Origin: Lactococcus petauri
Lineage (GTDB): Bacteria; Bacillota; Bacilli; Lactobacillales; Streptococcaceae
Direction: 5' to 3'
Assembly: GCF_002154895.1 (NCBI RefSeq)
Contig: NZ_MUIZ01000001.1
Coordinates: forward strand, 310,001-374,000
DNA: 64,000 nt
Below are positions 44,638 to 55,761 of this stretch, in pieces (position 1 is the first letter of the stretch; each line of letters begins with the position of its first letter). The notes beneath the pieces were generated by a model. The model did no database searches, was not told the DNA's origin, and worked only from the letters and a program-made list of their open reading frames with translations. The position numbers and the translations under genes are program-made.

Positions 44638-44645
44638 GCTATAAT
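44638..44645 (+). promoter_or_regulatory. Extended -10 for the DUF956 gene
   Basis: TGCTATAAT (core 44640-44645), 32 bp before the TTG start. It gives the gene its own message apart from the PTS operon. Confidence 0.5.
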
Positions 44646-44677
44646 AAATATATTATAATATCGTTAGGAGCACTAAA

Positions 44678-45058
44678 TTGGCACAATCACTGAATACTAA
44701 AGTCGACTTTACCACTGCTGGTATTGCTTATCTTGGCTTTGCTGAATATGGTAAAATTATGATTGGAGACCGAGCTTTCGAGTTTTTCAATGATACTAAT
44801 GTTGAAAAGAACATGCAATTCCCTTGGGCCTCTATTAAACGTGTGGAAGGTGATGTTTCTGTTTCCAAAAACGGAAAAGTAAAAATTGGACGTCAGTTTA
44901 TCATCGTCTTTCGTAATGAGCAAAAAGTTCGTTTTGCTGCCAAAGAGTCTGGAACTGTCTTAAAATACATCCGACAATATATTGGAAATGAAAAAGTCGT
45001 CCGTCAAAAAGGATTCTTTGATAAATTCTTTAGCCTCTTCCGCCGTAAAAAGAAATAA
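44678..45058 (+). CDS. DUF956 (ManO-like) protein linked to mannose PTS
   Basis: A 126-residue protein of the DUF956 family, found next to mannose PTS genes in many Firmicutes and thought to act on that PTS. It starts at TTG (44678) behind TAGGAG. Conserved parts are FTTAGIAYLGFAEYGKIMIGD and IPWASI-like FPWASIKRVEGDV, and the end is very basic (FRRKKK). No transmembrane segment. The role is inferred from neighbourhood. Confidence 0.88.
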   Translation: MAQSLNTKVDFTTAGIAYLGFAEYGKIMIGDRAFEFFNDTNVEKNMQFPWASIKRVEGDVSVSKNGKVKIGRQFIIVFRNEQKVRFAAKESGTVLKYIRQYIGNEKVVRQKGFFDKFFSLFRRKKK

Positions 45059-45059
45059 G

Positions 45060-45088
45060 AAATAGCCTCCATCGGGGGGCTATTTTTT
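45060..45088. terminator. Terminator of the DUF956 gene
   Basis: AAATAGCC / GGCTATTT around TCCATCGGGG, followed by TTTT. Confidence 0.85.
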
Positions 45089-45129
45089 ATAAAAAAAAAC
45101 ATACTGCACATGCACCATGATTTTCTAGA

Positions 45130-45807
45130 TTAAGTATCTGTTCCGTTTCGTTCACGTCTAAATAAATTAAAATATAGACGATCTAAAATCTTGTCACGGT
45201 AGTCCTTTCGTCCAATAAAGCGTGTGACTTTACTGAAAATATAACATGACAAGAGAGTGACAGCAAAGTTTGGAAAGGCCAGATAAGTCGCTAAAGATAG
45301 TGCCATAACGACGATATCAATCCCAAACAAGACACGGTCAATCGTAAATTGCCAGCGATCTTCCATAATTCGACTCAAGAGGATTGAACCGCCAAAAGTC
45401 CCGTTGGACACTACAACAAGTCCTGCACCTATTCCTGATAAAATACCGTCAGAAATACCAGCGAAAATAATTTGATTAAATTGAAAACCGTTAATTCCCA
45501 TTGCCTCATAAGCCAGCATCCATAAACTCATCGCAGCTGCACCAGGAACACTCAGCAAAAGCTCTCTTCGGCTCAACAATTTCCACCCAAAGAGAAACAA
45601 GGGAATATTTACTACAAAGAAAGTCAGTGCTGGGTTGATTCCAAAAACAAAATCAACAAATACTGAAAAACCTGCAATCCCATTACTTGCTAAGTAATTA
45701 GGAATAACAAAAAGTCTTACCGATAAAATATAAAAACCCACTCCTACAATAAGAACAATTAAATCTTTTATAAACTGCTTATCTATCTTTACTCCAATGA
45801 TCGACAT
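45130..45807 (-). CDS. YitT-family membrane protein (short form)
   Basis: A 225-residue integral membrane protein with five to six helices. The YitT/DUF161 pattern is visible in NYLASNGIAGFSVFVDFVFG and GLVVVSNGTFGGSILLSRI. Most YitT proteins are about 280 residues and end in a soluble DUF2179 domain; this one ends in a basic tail (LFRRERNG) without it. The function is unknown. It has an upstream GGGGG and a TGGTATTAT -10 near 45826-45831 and is divergent from T-box-serS. Confidence 0.82.
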   Translation of the reverse strand: MSIIGVKIDKQFIKDLIVLIVGVGFYILSVRLFVIPNYLASNGIAGFSVFVDFVFGINPALTFFVVNIPLFLFGWKLLSRRELLLSVPGAAAMSLWMLAYEAMGINGFQFNQIIFAGISDGILSGIGAGLVVVSNGTFGGSILLSRIMEDRWQFTIDRVLFGIDIVVMALSLATYLAFPNFAVTLLSCYIFSKVTRFIGRKDYRDKILDRLYFNLFRRERNGTDT

Positions 45808-45869
45808 AGGACCCCCTTTATTCTATAATACCATTTAGGAATTTAAAGAACTAATGATTTATGAGGCGC

Positions 45870-45898
45870 TTGCAAAGTTTTAAATTTTCTGATAGAAT
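45870..45898 (+). promoter_or_regulatory. serS promoter
   Basis: TTGCAA (45870-45875), 17 bp, TAGAAT (45893-45898). The start near 45905 opens the T-box leader. Confidence 0.7.
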
Positions 45899-45904
45899 AA
45901 CATT

Positions 45905-46130
45905 AGAAGTCAGTTTTGAGACTATCTTTTTCAAGAGAGCTTGTGGGTGGTGAAAACAAGTAAAGATTCTTTAAACATTCTGCTTCTTGTTTAATTTTAT
46001 CCTATGAAAATAGGAACGTGTTTCTCGCGATAAGGGAACTAAAGTCCTATCCTTATGATAGGAAATTTAGGTGGAACCGTGCTTATAGCGCCCTAATTCT
46101 TCTTTCAGGAGAATTAGGGCTTTTTATTTT
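45905..46130 (+). promoter_or_regulatory. T-box riboswitch of serS
   Basis: A tRNA-Ser-sensing leader of about 225 nt. Stem I is represented by ATCTTT/AAAGAT and CTTG/CAAG around GGTGGTGAAAA. The T-box sequence AGGTGGAACCGTG is at 46069-46081. The terminator CCCTAATTCT / AGGAGAATTAGGG with TTTTTATTTT is at 46091-46130. A TCT directly after AAAGAT may be the Ser specifier, but I could not fold the whole stem with confidence. Confidence 0.92.
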
Positions 46131-46148
46131 ATATTAAAAGGAGATTTT

Positions 46149-47420
46149 ATGCTTGATATCAAAAAAATCCGTGCAGACTTTGACGGAGTAGCCGCAAAAT
46201 TGGAAACACGTGGTGTTAAAAAAGAAACACTGCAAGAACTCCATGAACTTGATGTACGCCGTCGTGAACTAATCGTACAATCTGAGAACTTAAAAAAAGA
46301 ACGTAATGCCGTATCTGATGAAATCGCGTTGGTTAAACGTGAAAAAGGCGATGCATCTGAAAAAATCACTGCCATGAAACAAGTTTCTGCTGATATTAAA
46401 GTTATTGATGCTGAACTTGCTGATATTGAAGAAAAGTTGACCACTTACACAACAACGCTTCCCAACTTGCCACATGATGATGTGCCTGTAGGTGCTGATG
46501 AAGATGATAATGTTGAAATTCGTCGTCATGGTCAAACGCCTGAATTCAGCTTTGAACCCAAACCTCATTGGGACTTAGGTGAGTCTCTTGGTATCCTTGA
46601 TTGGGAACGTGGCGGTAAAGTTACAGGTTCTCGTTTCCTCTTTTATAAAGGCGCTGGTGCGCGTTTAGAGCGCGCCTTGTATAACTTTATGTTGGACGAA
46701 CATGCTAAAGAAGGTTATACTGAAATGATTACGCCTTATATGGTCAATCAAGATTCTATGTTCGGTACAGGTCAATATCCAAAATTCAAAGAAGATACTT
46801 TTGAAGTAAATGATGACCGTGGTTTTGTGCTCATTCCTACTGCTGAAGTACCTTTGACCAACTACTACCGTGGTGAAATCTTGGATAATGCTGAACTCCC
46901 AATCTACTTCACAGCAATGTCTCCTTCATTCCGTTCTGAAGCTGGTTCAGCTGGCCGTGATACACGGGGCTTGATTCGTTTGCATCAATTCCATAAAGTT
47001 GAGATGGTCAAATTTGCACGCCCTGAGGAATCTTACAATGAACTAGAAAAAATGGTTGTCAATGCCGAAAACATTCTCCAAAAACTCGGTTTAGCTTATC
47101 GTGTAATCGCACTTTCTACAGGCGATATGGGCTTCTCTGCCGCTAAAACTTATGACTTGGAAGTTTGGATCCCTGCCCAAAATACTTACCGTGAAATTTC
47201 AAGTTGTTCAAACTGTGAAGATTTCCAAGCTCGTCGCGCCCAAATCCGCTATCGTGATGAAGACGGCAAAGTTAACCTGCTTCACACTTTAAATGGTTCT
47301 GGACTTGCTGTTGGCCGTACAGTTGCTGCAATCCTTGAAAACTATCAAAACGAAGACGGCTCAGTAACTGTCCCTGAAGTTCTTCGTCCATACATGGGTG
47401 GTTTAGAAGTTATTAAATAA
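46149..47420 (+). CDS. serS: Seryl-tRNA synthetase
   Basis: Charges tRNA-Ser and tRNA-Sec type substrates. The 423-residue class II synthetase has the N-terminal coiled coil (about 25-105) that grips the long variable arm, motif 2 ([21 protein letters not shown], in parts FRSEAGSAG and [12 protein letters not shown]) and motif 3 ([16 protein letters not shown]). AAAGGAG precedes the ATG. It is controlled by the T-box upstream. Confidence 0.97.
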   Translation: MLDIKKIRADFDGVAAKLETRGVKKETLQELHELDVRRRELIVQSENLKKERNAVSDEIALVKREKGDASEKITAMKQVSADIKVIDAELADIEEKLTTYTTTLPNLPHDDVPVGADEDDNVEIRRHGQTPEFSFEPKPHWDLGESLGILDWERGGKVTGSRFLFYKGAGARLERALYNFMLDEHAKEGYTEMITPYMVNQDSMFGTGQYPKFKEDTFEVNDDRGFVLIPTAEVPLTNYYRGEILDNAELPIYFTAMSPSFRSEAGSAGRDTRGLIRLHQFHKVEMVKFARPEESYNELEKMVVNAENILQKLGLAYRVIALSTGDMGFSAAKTYDLEVWIPAQNTYREISSCSNCEDFQARRAQIRYRDEDGKVNLLHTLNGSGLAVGRTVAAILENYQNEDGSVTVPEVLRPYMGGLEVIK

Positions 47421-47423
47421 AAC

Positions 47424-47452
47424 AAAAAAACTTGCAAATGCAAGTTTTTTAT
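47424..47452. terminator. Bidirectional terminator, serS / phoU
   Basis: AAAAAAACTTGC / GCAAGTTTTTT around AAAT. Confidence 0.88.
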
Positions 47453-47453
47453 T

Positions 47454-48107
47454 TTACAACTCAACGATATTCCCAGATTTCAAGTAAACGATCCATTCAC
47501 AAAGGTTAACCGCATACCCGGTAATGCGTTCCAAGAATACAAGAGTCATCAAGTAATCTTTACCTGTCGTGATTGTTTCTGTATTTTCTTTCATTGCTTC
47601 CAAGATTTTTTCTTGGATTTCACCGCTCATATTTTTAACCGTTTGGTATTGATCTGCGATTTCACGCGCACGTTTATCATTGCCTTGAATATAAGCATTC
47701 AATGAAGCATCAACGACTGATTTCACTTTTTCACCTAACAGGGAAATGTCTTCTTCGACTTCATGGATACGCTCTTCACCTTTAAGGTTGATTGCCGCCT
47801 TAGCGATTGAAGTTACATGATCGCCCATACGTTCCAAGTCACTTGAGGCTTTAAGCACTGTGATAATCGTACGTAAGTCTCCTGACACTGGTTGTTGTAA
47901 AGCAATCATTTCCAGTGATTTTGTTTCTAATTTTGTTTCCAATTGGTTAATCATTTCATCACTTGTAATGACATCTTCTGCCAACTCACGATCATGACTC
48001 ACAAAGGCACGAACTGCTTTATTCAATTGTGCAGATACTTGTGTTCCCATTGAATAAAATTGGTTGTGAAGTTTATTGAGTTCTTCTTCGAATTGTGTAC
48101 GTAACAT
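47454..48107 (-). CDS. phoU: Phosphate transport regulator PhoU
   Basis: A 217-residue helical protein of two three-helix PhoU repeats (about 5-100 and 110-210) with metal-binding acidic patches (DLERMGDHVTSIAKA). It links the Pst importer to phosphate-regulon signalling. Last gene of the pst operon. A start behind a GGAG-like GAGGAGAAAAA is clear. Confidence 0.94.
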   Translation of the reverse strand: MLRTQFEEELNKLHNQFYSMGTQVSAQLNKAVRAFVSHDRELAEDVITSDEMINQLETKLETKSLEMIALQQPVSGDLRTIITVLKASSDLERMGDHVTSIAKAAINLKGEERIHEVEEDISLLGEKVKSVVDASLNAYIQGNDKRAREIADQYQTVKNMSGEIQEKILEAMKENTETITTGKDYLMTLVFLERITGYAVNLCEWIVYLKSGNIVEL

Positions 48108-48162
48108 TTTTTCTCCTCTTAACTAAGCTCAGAGCAATAGGTGCTCCTTACATCATACCATA

Positions 48163-48924
48163 TTATCCAAACTTACCAGCAATATAATCTTCTGTTTCCT
48201 GTTTTTCAGGGTTAAGGAAGATTTTTTTCGTATTGTCCATTTCAACCAAGTCACCATTAAGCATGAAGGCAGTACGATCAGAGATACGTGAAGCCTGTTG
48301 CATGCTGTGCGTAACAATAGCCAAAGTATAATCTTCTTTAAGTTCTAAAAGTGTCTCTTCTACATGCCCTGCCGAAATTGGATCTAGAGCTGACGTTGGT
48401 TCATCAAGCAAGATGATTTTAGGATTGACAGCAAGCACACGTGCGATACACACACGTTGTTGTTGTCCGCCAGATAACCCAAGCGCTGAAGTATGAAGAA
48501 TATCTTTTACTTCATCCCAAATATTTGCAGCCTTAAGTGAATTTTCAACGACCTCATCGAGCAAAGCTTTGTCTTTTACACCTTTGAGACGCAAACCATA
48601 AACAACATTTTCATAAATCGAAAATGGAAAAGGATTTGGTTGCTGAAAGACCATGCCGATTTCTTTACGAAGATCTACGGTATCCACTTTTGGACTGTAG
48701 ATGTTATGTCCTTTGTACATAATTGCGCCCGTAATTGTTACTGTTGGAATTAAATCGTTCATGCGGTTAATTGAACGCAAAAGCGTTGATTTTCCACATC
48801 CAGAAGGGCCAATAAGTGCTGTAATCTCATTAGGATAGAATTCCATATTGATTTGATTGAGCGCTTTTTTCTTACTATAATACAGCGAAAGGTCGCTGAC
48901 TGTTAAAATTGCTTCTTTTGTCAT
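48163..48924 (-). CDS. pstB: Phosphate ABC transporter, ATP-binding protein (second copy)
   Basis: A 253-residue ATPase. The start [12 protein letters not shown] (48922-48924) is set by GAGAGGACAAT; a longer frame reaching 49020 invades the other pstB. Walker A is GPSGCGKST, the signature is [12 protein letters not shown] and Walker B is [13 protein letters not shown]. The two pstB genes in a row are usual in Firmicutes. Confidence 0.95.
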   Translation of the reverse strand: MTKEAILTVSDLSLYYSKKKALNQINMEFYPNEITALIGPSGCGKSTLLRSINRMNDLIPTVTITGAIMYKGHNIYSPKVDTVDLRKEIGMVFQQPNPFPFSIYENVVYGLRLKGVKDKALLDEVVENSLKAANIWDEVKDILHTSALGLSGGQQQRVCIARVLAVNPKIILLDEPTSALDPISAGHVEETLLELKEDYTLAIVTHSMQQASRISDRTAFMLNGDLVEMDNTKKIFLNPEKQETEDYIAGKFG

Positions 48925-48937
48925 ATTGTCCTCTCGA

Positions 48938-49741
48938 TTATCCAAAGTGTCCTGAAACATAATCTTCTGTCGCTTTAAGATTTGGCTGTGTGAAGATTTT
49001 GCTTGTCTCATCGTATTCAATTAAGTCGCCTGAATAGAAGAATGCTGTATAGTCAGAAACACGACTGGCTTGTTGCATGTTGTGCGTAACGATAATGATC
49101 GTATAGTCTTTCTTAAGTTCGGTCATTGTTTCTTCAATTTGCATTGTAGAGATAGGATCCAAAGCTGAAGCTGGCTCATCCATTAAGATAATTTCCGGTT
49201 TAACCGAAAGGGCACGTGCAATACATAAACGCTGTGCTTGACCACCAGAAAGGGCCAAGGCTGACTTGTTCAAGTTGTCCTTGACTTGCTCCCATAAAGC
49301 TGCTTGCTTAAGCGATGTTTCCACGATTTCATCTAATTTTTTCTTATCTTTTATGCCTTCACGACGGTGGATAAAAGCGATATTTTCATAGATTGATTTT
49401 GGGAAAGGATTTGGTCTTTGGAAAACCATACCGATTTGCTTACGGACTTCGTAAACATTGACTTTAGGGTCACTGATATTGACACCTTCATACATGATTT
49501 CACCTGTAACTCGTGCACCATCAATCGTATCATTCATACGGTTAAGCGCGCGGAGATAAGTTGATTTACCAGAACCTGAAGGGCCAATTAAAGCCGTCAC
49601 TTGATTTTTAGGAAATTGCATAGAGACACCATGAATTGCTTCTTTTGTGCCATTATAGAAAACCCGCAAATCGTTTGTTGAAAGAGCGATATTTTTGTCG
49701 AAAGTCAAAATGTGACGTTCGTTCCAATCATAAGTTGCCAT
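48938..49741 (-). CDS. pstB: Phosphate ABC transporter, ATP-binding protein (first copy)
   Basis: A 267-residue ATPase next to pstA. Walker [10 protein letters not shown], signature [12 protein letters not shown] and Walker [15 protein letters not shown] are intact. It resembles the second copy through the whole domain but differs in its N-terminus ([15 protein letters not shown]). It may pair with the second copy as a heterodimer; that is inference. Confidence 0.95.
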   Translation of the reverse strand: MATYDWNERHILTFDKNIALSTNDLRVFYNGTKEAIHGVSMQFPKNQVTALIGPSGSGKSTYLRALNRMNDTIDGARVTGEIMYEGVNISDPKVNVYEVRKQIGMVFQRPNPFPKSIYENIAFIHRREGIKDKKKLDEIVETSLKQAALWEQVKDNLNKSALALSGGQAQRLCIARALSVKPEIILMDEPASALDPISTMQIEETMTELKKDYTIIIVTHNMQQASRVSDYTAFFYSGDLIEYDETSKIFTQPNLKATEDYVSGHFG

Positions 49742-49759
49742 ATTTTTCTATATTCCTTA

Positions 49760-50647
49760 CTAATTTCCAGATGTGAGTTTCTTGTGGAGGCGATTTCCGA
49801 GGAAACGTGCCCCAAGGTTGAACAGCAATACAAAGATAATCAGTACTGCAGAAGCTCCTGCAGAAATCTGAGTTGCTGTTGCGATTGTTCCTTCAGTGTT
49901 CAAAGCCCAAATATGTACGGCCAATGTTTCAGCAGGACGGAAGAGTGACAACGGGCTTGTCAATGACATAGGATTCCAGTTGGCCCAGTTGATTGGCAAG
50001 TTAGTTTGACCCGCAGTATAAATCAAAGCTGCCGCTTCACCGAATACACGTCCTGAAGATAAGATAACCCCTGTTAAAATCCCCGGTACTGCTGCTGGTA
50101 AAATGACTTTAGTGGCTGTTTCCCATTTTGATAAACCGAGAGCCAAGCCACCTTCACGTTGCATTGTCGGAATGGCACGAAGTGATTCCTCAACATTACG
50201 TGTCATCAAAGGTAGGTTGAAGACTGTAAGAGCAAGGGCACCGGATAAGACAGAGAAACCAAGGCCAAACTGAATAACGAAGAGCAACATACCGAAGAGA
50301 CCCACAACGATTGAAGGAAGTGATGACAATACCTCAATTGCTGAGCGAACTGCACCAGTCAACCAATGTTTTTGATTGGCGTATTCTGAAAGGTAAATTC
50401 CCGCACCCAATGAAAGTGGAATTGAGATAATTAAAGTCACAACTAATAAGTAAACTGAGTTAAAAAGTTGAATAGCGATACCGCCACCAGTCAATGGATT
50501 TGAAGGTGTTGTTAAGAATTCCCAAGATACAAAAGGTAAACCTTTAACTAAAATATAAATCAAGAGAAAAGCGAGTATTGCAACAATGATACCTGAAAGT
50601 GCATAGAGCACGCCAGTGGCAATTTTATCTGTGCGTTTTGCATTCAT
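49760..50647 (-). CDS. pstA: Phosphate ABC transporter permease PstA
   Basis: A 295-residue permease with six membrane segments and the ABC-permease coupling loop (REGGLALGLSKWETATKVILP, in parts GGLALGLSKWETA and KVILPAA). It overlaps pstC by 1 nt. Confidence 0.95.
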   Translation of the reverse strand: MNAKRTDKIATGVLYALSGIIVAILAFLLIYILVKGLPFVSWEFLTTPSNPLTGGGIAIQLFNSVYLLVVTLIISIPLSLGAGIYLSEYANQKHWLTGAVRSAIEVLSSLPSIVVGLFGMLLFVIQFGLGFSVLSGALALTVFNLPLMTRNVEESLRAIPTMQREGGLALGLSKWETATKVILPAAVPGILTGVILSSGRVFGEAAALIYTAGQTNLPINWANWNPMSLTSPLSLFRPAETLAVHIWALNTEGTIATATQISAGASAVLIIFVLLFNLGARFLGNRLHKKLTSGN

Positions 50648-51570
50648 TATTTAAGGCTCCCTTTCTTAGCGATAGCACGCATCGCAATATTAAATACCAA
50701 TGACATAAGGAGAAGGAGGAGGCCAAGTGACCAAAGGGCATTCAATTGAATACCTGGTGTAGCATTTGGAATACCTGATGTCAAAATTGAAGTTAGAGTT
50801 GAAGCCGGAGAAACCAAATCTTGTGGCATTGTTACGGCATTACCAACAACCATTTGGATGGCCAAGGCTTCACCAAAGGCACGCGCCATACCAAAGATTA
50901 CTGCAGTTAAAATCCCAGGTGCTGCGGCACGCAGTAAGACACGCCAAATAGTTTGCCAACGTGTTGCCCCTAAACCAAGGGAAGCTTCACGATAATGAGG
51001 TGGGATGGCTTTAAGCGCATCGACAGTCATTGAAGTAACTGTTGGTAAAATCATAACAAAGAGTACGAACACCCCCGCAAGCAAACCAAGGCCTGTTCCA
51101 CCAAAAGTGTTACGGATAATAGGTACAACAACAGTCAAACCGATAAATCCATAAACAACTGAAGGGATACCTACCAAAAGTTCAATAACCGGTTGCAAAA
51201 TTTTCGCACCATATTTTGGCGAAATTTCTGTCATATAGATTCCTGCTCCGATGGCAAAAGGAGTTGCCACCAAAGCTGAAAGCACAGTAACGATTAAAGA
51301 GCCCGCAAACATTGGTAAAGCACCAACTGCAGGTTTCCCGTCAGGGCCGATTGCTCCAGGCTCCCAATGTGTTCCAAAGAGGAAACGGAACGGATTCACA
51401 CCATCCACAAAAAAAGTTGAAAGACCTTTTTGAGCGACAAAGACCAGAATAAGTCCAACGACAAAAACGATAATTGCGATACACAAGAATGTCAATGTCC
51501 TACCAAATTTTTCCAAGCGCGAATCTTTTGAGCTTGAAAGTAATTTTTCTTTAATTTTTGAGTTTTCCAT
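50647..51570 (-). CDS. pstC: Phosphate ABC transporter permease PstC
   Basis: A 307-residue permease with six membrane segments, GIYMTEISPKYG and the coupling loop REASLGLGATRWQTIWRVLL. The gap after the second pstS is only 14 bp, so it is in the same message. Confidence 0.95.
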   Translation of the reverse strand: MENSKIKEKLLSSSKDSRLEKFGRTLTFLCIAIIVFVVGLILVFVAQKGLSTFFVDGVNPFRFLFGTHWEPGAIGPDGKPAVGALPMFAGSLIVTVLSALVATPFAIGAGIYMTEISPKYGAKILQPVIELLVGIPSVVYGFIGLTVVVPIIRNTFGGTGLGLLAGVFVLFVMILPTVTSMTVDALKAIPPHYREASLGLGATRWQTIWRVLLRAAAPGILTAVIFGMARAFGEALAIQMVVGNAVTMPQDLVSPASTLTSILTSGIPNATPGIQLNALWSLGLLLLLMSLVFNIAMRAIAKKGSLK

Positions 51571-51584
51571 AACTACCTTACTAA

Positions 51585-52436
51585 TTATTTAATTGGTGTA
51601 ACTTTACCTTTATAATCACGATCGACTTTCATCTCCGTTACTGGGATATAGCCGAGTTTTCTCAGCGTTACTTTGTCATTTTTGACATAGCTGATAAAGC
51701 GATTTTCTACAAAGTTCTCATTTTTATTGTTGGTATACATATGTTCGTAAGACCAAATTTTCCACTTGTTGGTTGTTACATTTTTATCTGTAGGTTCAAC
51801 CCCGTCTAAGTTCAATGGTTTAATCCCTGGTTTATGGATATAAGGGAACGAAACGTAAGAGATTGCACCTGGTGTTTGACCAACCAATTGTACAACCGAA
51901 CCTGAAGCATCTTGTGTAGGTCCATCAATTTCACGCGCACCATTCAAGGCAAGGTTATCAAAATTAACACGTGTTCCTGAACCTGCCGTCCGTCCGATAA
52001 CCGTAATTTCCTGATCTGGACCGCCAACTTCTTTCCAGTTTTTTACTTTTCCGGTGAAAATATCAATAAGTTGATCTTGAGTGACATTGGATAAATCCAA
52101 ATTTCGATTCACGATTGGTGCAAAGCCAACGACTGCAACCTTATTTCCTGTGATTTTAGAAGCATCAATTCCTGATTTTTCTTCCGCAAAGATATCTGAG
52201 TTACCAATTTGGAAAGAACCTGCGACCACTTGTGCAAGTCCAACACCTGAGCCTCCACCTTGAACCATAATAATATCTTCTGGATATTTCTTCATATAGT
52301 CCAAGGAAACTTGTTCAACCAGTGGTTTCATTGCCGTTGAGCCACCTACTGTGACTTGATTTGAGTTGGGCGCACATGCCGCTAAAGTCACAAGACTCAT
52401 TGCTGCAAATAAAGCCATTAAAATTTTCTTTTTCAT
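51585..52436 (-). CDS. pstS: Phosphate-binding lipoprotein PstS (second copy)
   Basis: A 283-residue receptor. The signal peptide ends in LVTLAAC. The phosphate loops GGSTAMKPL and QGGGSGVGL and the GRTAGSGTR segment are intact. It is highly similar to the first PstS but lacks its Ser/Asn-rich linker. AAGGAT is very close to the ATG. It is separated from the first copy by 236 bp with two nested hairpins and TTTACA repeats. Confidence 0.94.
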   Translation of the reverse strand: MKKKILMALFAAMSLVTLAACAPNSNQVTVGGSTAMKPLVEQVSLDYMKKYPEDIIMVQGGGSGVGLAQVVAGSFQIGNSDIFAEEKSGIDASKITGNKVAVVGFAPIVNRNLDLSNVTQDQLIDIFTGKVKNWKEVGGPDQEITVIGRTAGSGTRVNFDNLALNGAREIDGPTQDASGSVVQLVGQTPGAISYVSFPYIHKPGIKPLNLDGVEPTDKNVTTNKWKIWSYEHMYTNNKNENFVENRFISYVKNDKVTLRKLGYIPVTEMKVDRDYKGKVTPIK

Positions 52437-52442
52437 ATCCTT

Positions 52443-52508
52443 ATTTTAGCATAAATCAACCATAAATAAGCAAAAGCTTACCGCTTACAATGTAAACAGT
52501 TTGTAAAT
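52443..52508 (-). promoter_or_regulatory. PHO-like repeats and possible promoter before the second pstS
   Basis: TTTACA occurs twice with an 11-bp period on the minus strand (repeat starts 52492 and 52503). A TAAAAT (52443-52448) lies only 6 nt before the ATG, so the real start may be elsewhere or the message leaderless. Confidence 0.45.
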
Positions 52509-52512
52509 GGAA

Positions 52513-52561
52513 CGGCAAAGAGAGCACCTGAGACACGGCTCAAGTACTCTTGCTCTTTGCA
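52513..52561 (-). other. Nested hairpins between the two pstS genes
   Basis: Outer arms GCAAAGAG / CTCTTTGC enclose a second stem ACCTGAG / CTCAAGT. No T tract follows on the minus strand, so this is more likely a processing or stability element than a terminator. Confidence 0.5.
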
Positions 52562-52672
52562 TCATCATTAAGAACAAGGATTTTCTAAAAGAATGAGGTT
52601 TTGTAAAGTAAAACCAAAGGTATGAAAAGAAAATTTTAATGCTTTACTCTGCTCACTCTTATTTCTTATTTC

Positions 52673-53566
52673 TTATTTATTTGTGATTTTTCCTTGAGCG
52701 TCACGTTCAACTTTCATATCAGAAACCGGGATATAGCCAAGTTCCTTGATTGTTTTTGTATCTTCAGTCACGTATTTGATAAAATCTGTTTCGGCTGCTG
52801 TTTCTTTTTCTTTATTAGTATACATGTGTTCGTATGACCAAACTTTGTAGCTATTATCTGCAACATTTTCATCTGTTGGTTTTACATTATCAATACTGAC
52901 TGCTTTGATATCTTTACTCTTGTCAAGGTAAGAAAAAGCAACGTAGGAGATTGCACCTGGTGTTTGAGAGACCATAGTTACCGCCGTACCTGAGGCATCT
53001 TGCGTTGGACCCTCTACTTCTTTTTCGCCACCAAGAGCTAAATTATCAAAGTTCACACGTGTACCTGAACCTGCTGCACGCCCAATTACTGTGATTTTTT
53101 CATCCGGACCTCCAACTTCCTTCCAGTTCTTCACTTTACCTGTGAAGACATCTTTAAGTTGTTGTGTTGAGAGATTATCAATGTTAATATCTTTATTTAC
53201 AATTGGAGCAAAACCAACGACAGCTACTTTATGGTCGTTCAATTTAGAAGCATCAATTCCTGATTTTTCTTCTGCAAAGATGTCAGAGTTGCCGATTTGG
53301 AAGGTTCCTGTTGAGACCTGAGTCAAACCTACACCGGATCCACCACCTTGTACAGTGATTTGAACTTCTGGTTTTTTAGCTGTGTACTCAGTTGAAGCTT
53401 GTTGTGCCATAGGTTGCAAGGCTGTTGAACCTCCAGCGATGATTTTACCTGAAGCTGGCGTTGAGCTTCCTGAGCTGCTATTAGACGATGAATTGCTATT
53501 CCCACAAGCTGCAAGCGTCAACAGAGCTGCACCAGCGATAATTCCAGAAAGTAACTTTTTATTCAT
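52673..53566 (-). CDS. pstS: Phosphate-binding lipoprotein PstS (first copy)
   Basis: A 297-residue receptor, first gene of the pst operon. The signal peptide ends in the lipobox LTLAAC (Cys about 21), followed by a Ser/Asn-rich linker (about 23-40) and the phosphate-binding fold with GGSTALQPM, QGGGSGVGL and GRAAGSGTR. The two receptors suggest different affinities or a backup. Four PHO-like repeats lie upstream. Confidence 0.95.
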   Translation of the reverse strand: MNKKLLSGIIAGAALLTLAACGNSNSSSNSSSGSSTPASGKIIAGGSTALQPMAQQASTEYTAKKPEVQITVQGGGSGVGLTQVSTGTFQIGNSDIFAEEKSGIDASKLNDHKVAVVGFAPIVNKDINIDNLSTQQLKDVFTGKVKNWKEVGGPDEKITVIGRAAGSGTRVNFDNLALGGEKEVEGPTQDASGTAVTMVSQTPGAISYVAFSYLDKSKDIKAVSIDNVKPTDENVADNSYKVWSYEHMYTNKEKETAAETDFIKYVTEDTKTIKELGYIPVSDMKVERDAQGKITNK

Positions 53567-53622
53567 GAGATTTTCTCCAATAATTTTCTATGTTCTCCGT
53601 AAGCTCTTTCGCTTACAATACT

Positions 53623-53694
53623 ATCTTAACACTGATAACAGCTCCAAATTGTAAATGCTTGGTAAATACTAGGTAAACGCTAAGTAAACGGTTT
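53623..53694 (-). promoter_or_regulatory. pst operon promoter with four 11-bp PHO-like repeats
   Basis: On the minus strand TTTAC occurs four times at exactly 11-bp spacing (plus-strand GTAAA starts 53651, 53662, 53673, 53684). The nearest repeat abuts the -35 region; -10 TAAGAT is at 53623-53628. This is the geometry of a response-regulator activator bound on one DNA face. Confidence 0.8.
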
Positions 53695-53712
53695 TACTTT
53701 TTATTATTGCTA

Positions 53713-53747
53713 CAAAAAAAGCAAGAAACAATTGTCTCTTACTTTTT
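53713..53747 (-). terminator. smpB terminator
   Basis: On the minus strand GTAAGA-G-ACAATTGT-T-TCTTGC forms a long stem followed by TTTTTTT. Confidence 0.7.
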
Positions 53748-54213
53748 AGCGATTGTAGGCCTTGATTTGACGAGCAATATCACGATTTTGCTCTTTACGT
53801 TTGAGTGTTTCACGCTTGTCGTACTGTTTTTTTCCTCGCGCGAGCCCCATTAAAACCTTAGCAAAGCCGTTTTTAAGATAAACCTTTAATGGGATGAAAG
53901 TAATACCTGTTCCGGTCAACTCCTTCTCAATCTTCACGATTTCTTTTTTATGAAGTAAGAGTTTACGTGTACGAAGTTCATCCACATTAAAGATGTTTCC
54001 TTGCTCGAAAGGTGCAATATGAACATTTGAAAGCCAAACTTCACCATCTCGTACCCGAGCAAAACCATCTTTAAGTTGAATTTTTGCCTGACGAACCGAT
54101 TTGATTTCTGTTCCTGTTAGAACAATCCCTGCCTCAAACGTTTCAAAAATTTCATAATCATGCCGGGCCTTTTTATTTTGGGCCAGGGGCTTATCTACTG
54201 TATTTTTTACCAT
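53746..54213 (-). CDS. smpB: SsrA-binding protein
   Basis: A 155-residue tmRNA partner for rescue of stalled ribosomes. The conserved segments [24 protein letters not shown] (in parts [17 protein letters not shown] and GTEIKSVR) and the [12 protein letters not shown] tail that reaches the decoding site are present. An ATG is used. It stands alone between the pst operon and the phospho-beta-glucosidase. Confidence 0.96.
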   Translation of the reverse strand: MVKNTVDKPLAQNKKARHDYEIFETFEAGIVLTGTEIKSVRQAKIQLKDGFARVRDGEVWLSNVHIAPFEQGNIFNVDELRTRKLLLHKKEIVKIEKELTGTGITFIPLKVYLKNGFAKVLMGLARGKKQYDKRETLKRKEQNRDIARQIKAYNR

Positions 54214-54280
54214 GCTTTTATTATAGCAAAAAAGTAGGGATGTTGCTTTTCTTTCAAAAGTTTAGCTTCAAATTTTTCGA

Positions 54281-55753
<1,473 letters not shown>

Positions 55754-55761
55754 TCATCGGA

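Noticed and set aside
45130-45807. YitT-like gene as a truncated pseudogene
   Set aside because: The end is clean with a basic tail and no remnant of DUF2179 downstream; short forms exist in the family.
51585-53566. Two similar pstS genes as an assembly duplication
   Set aside because: They differ throughout, including the linker and many positions, so they are true paralogues.
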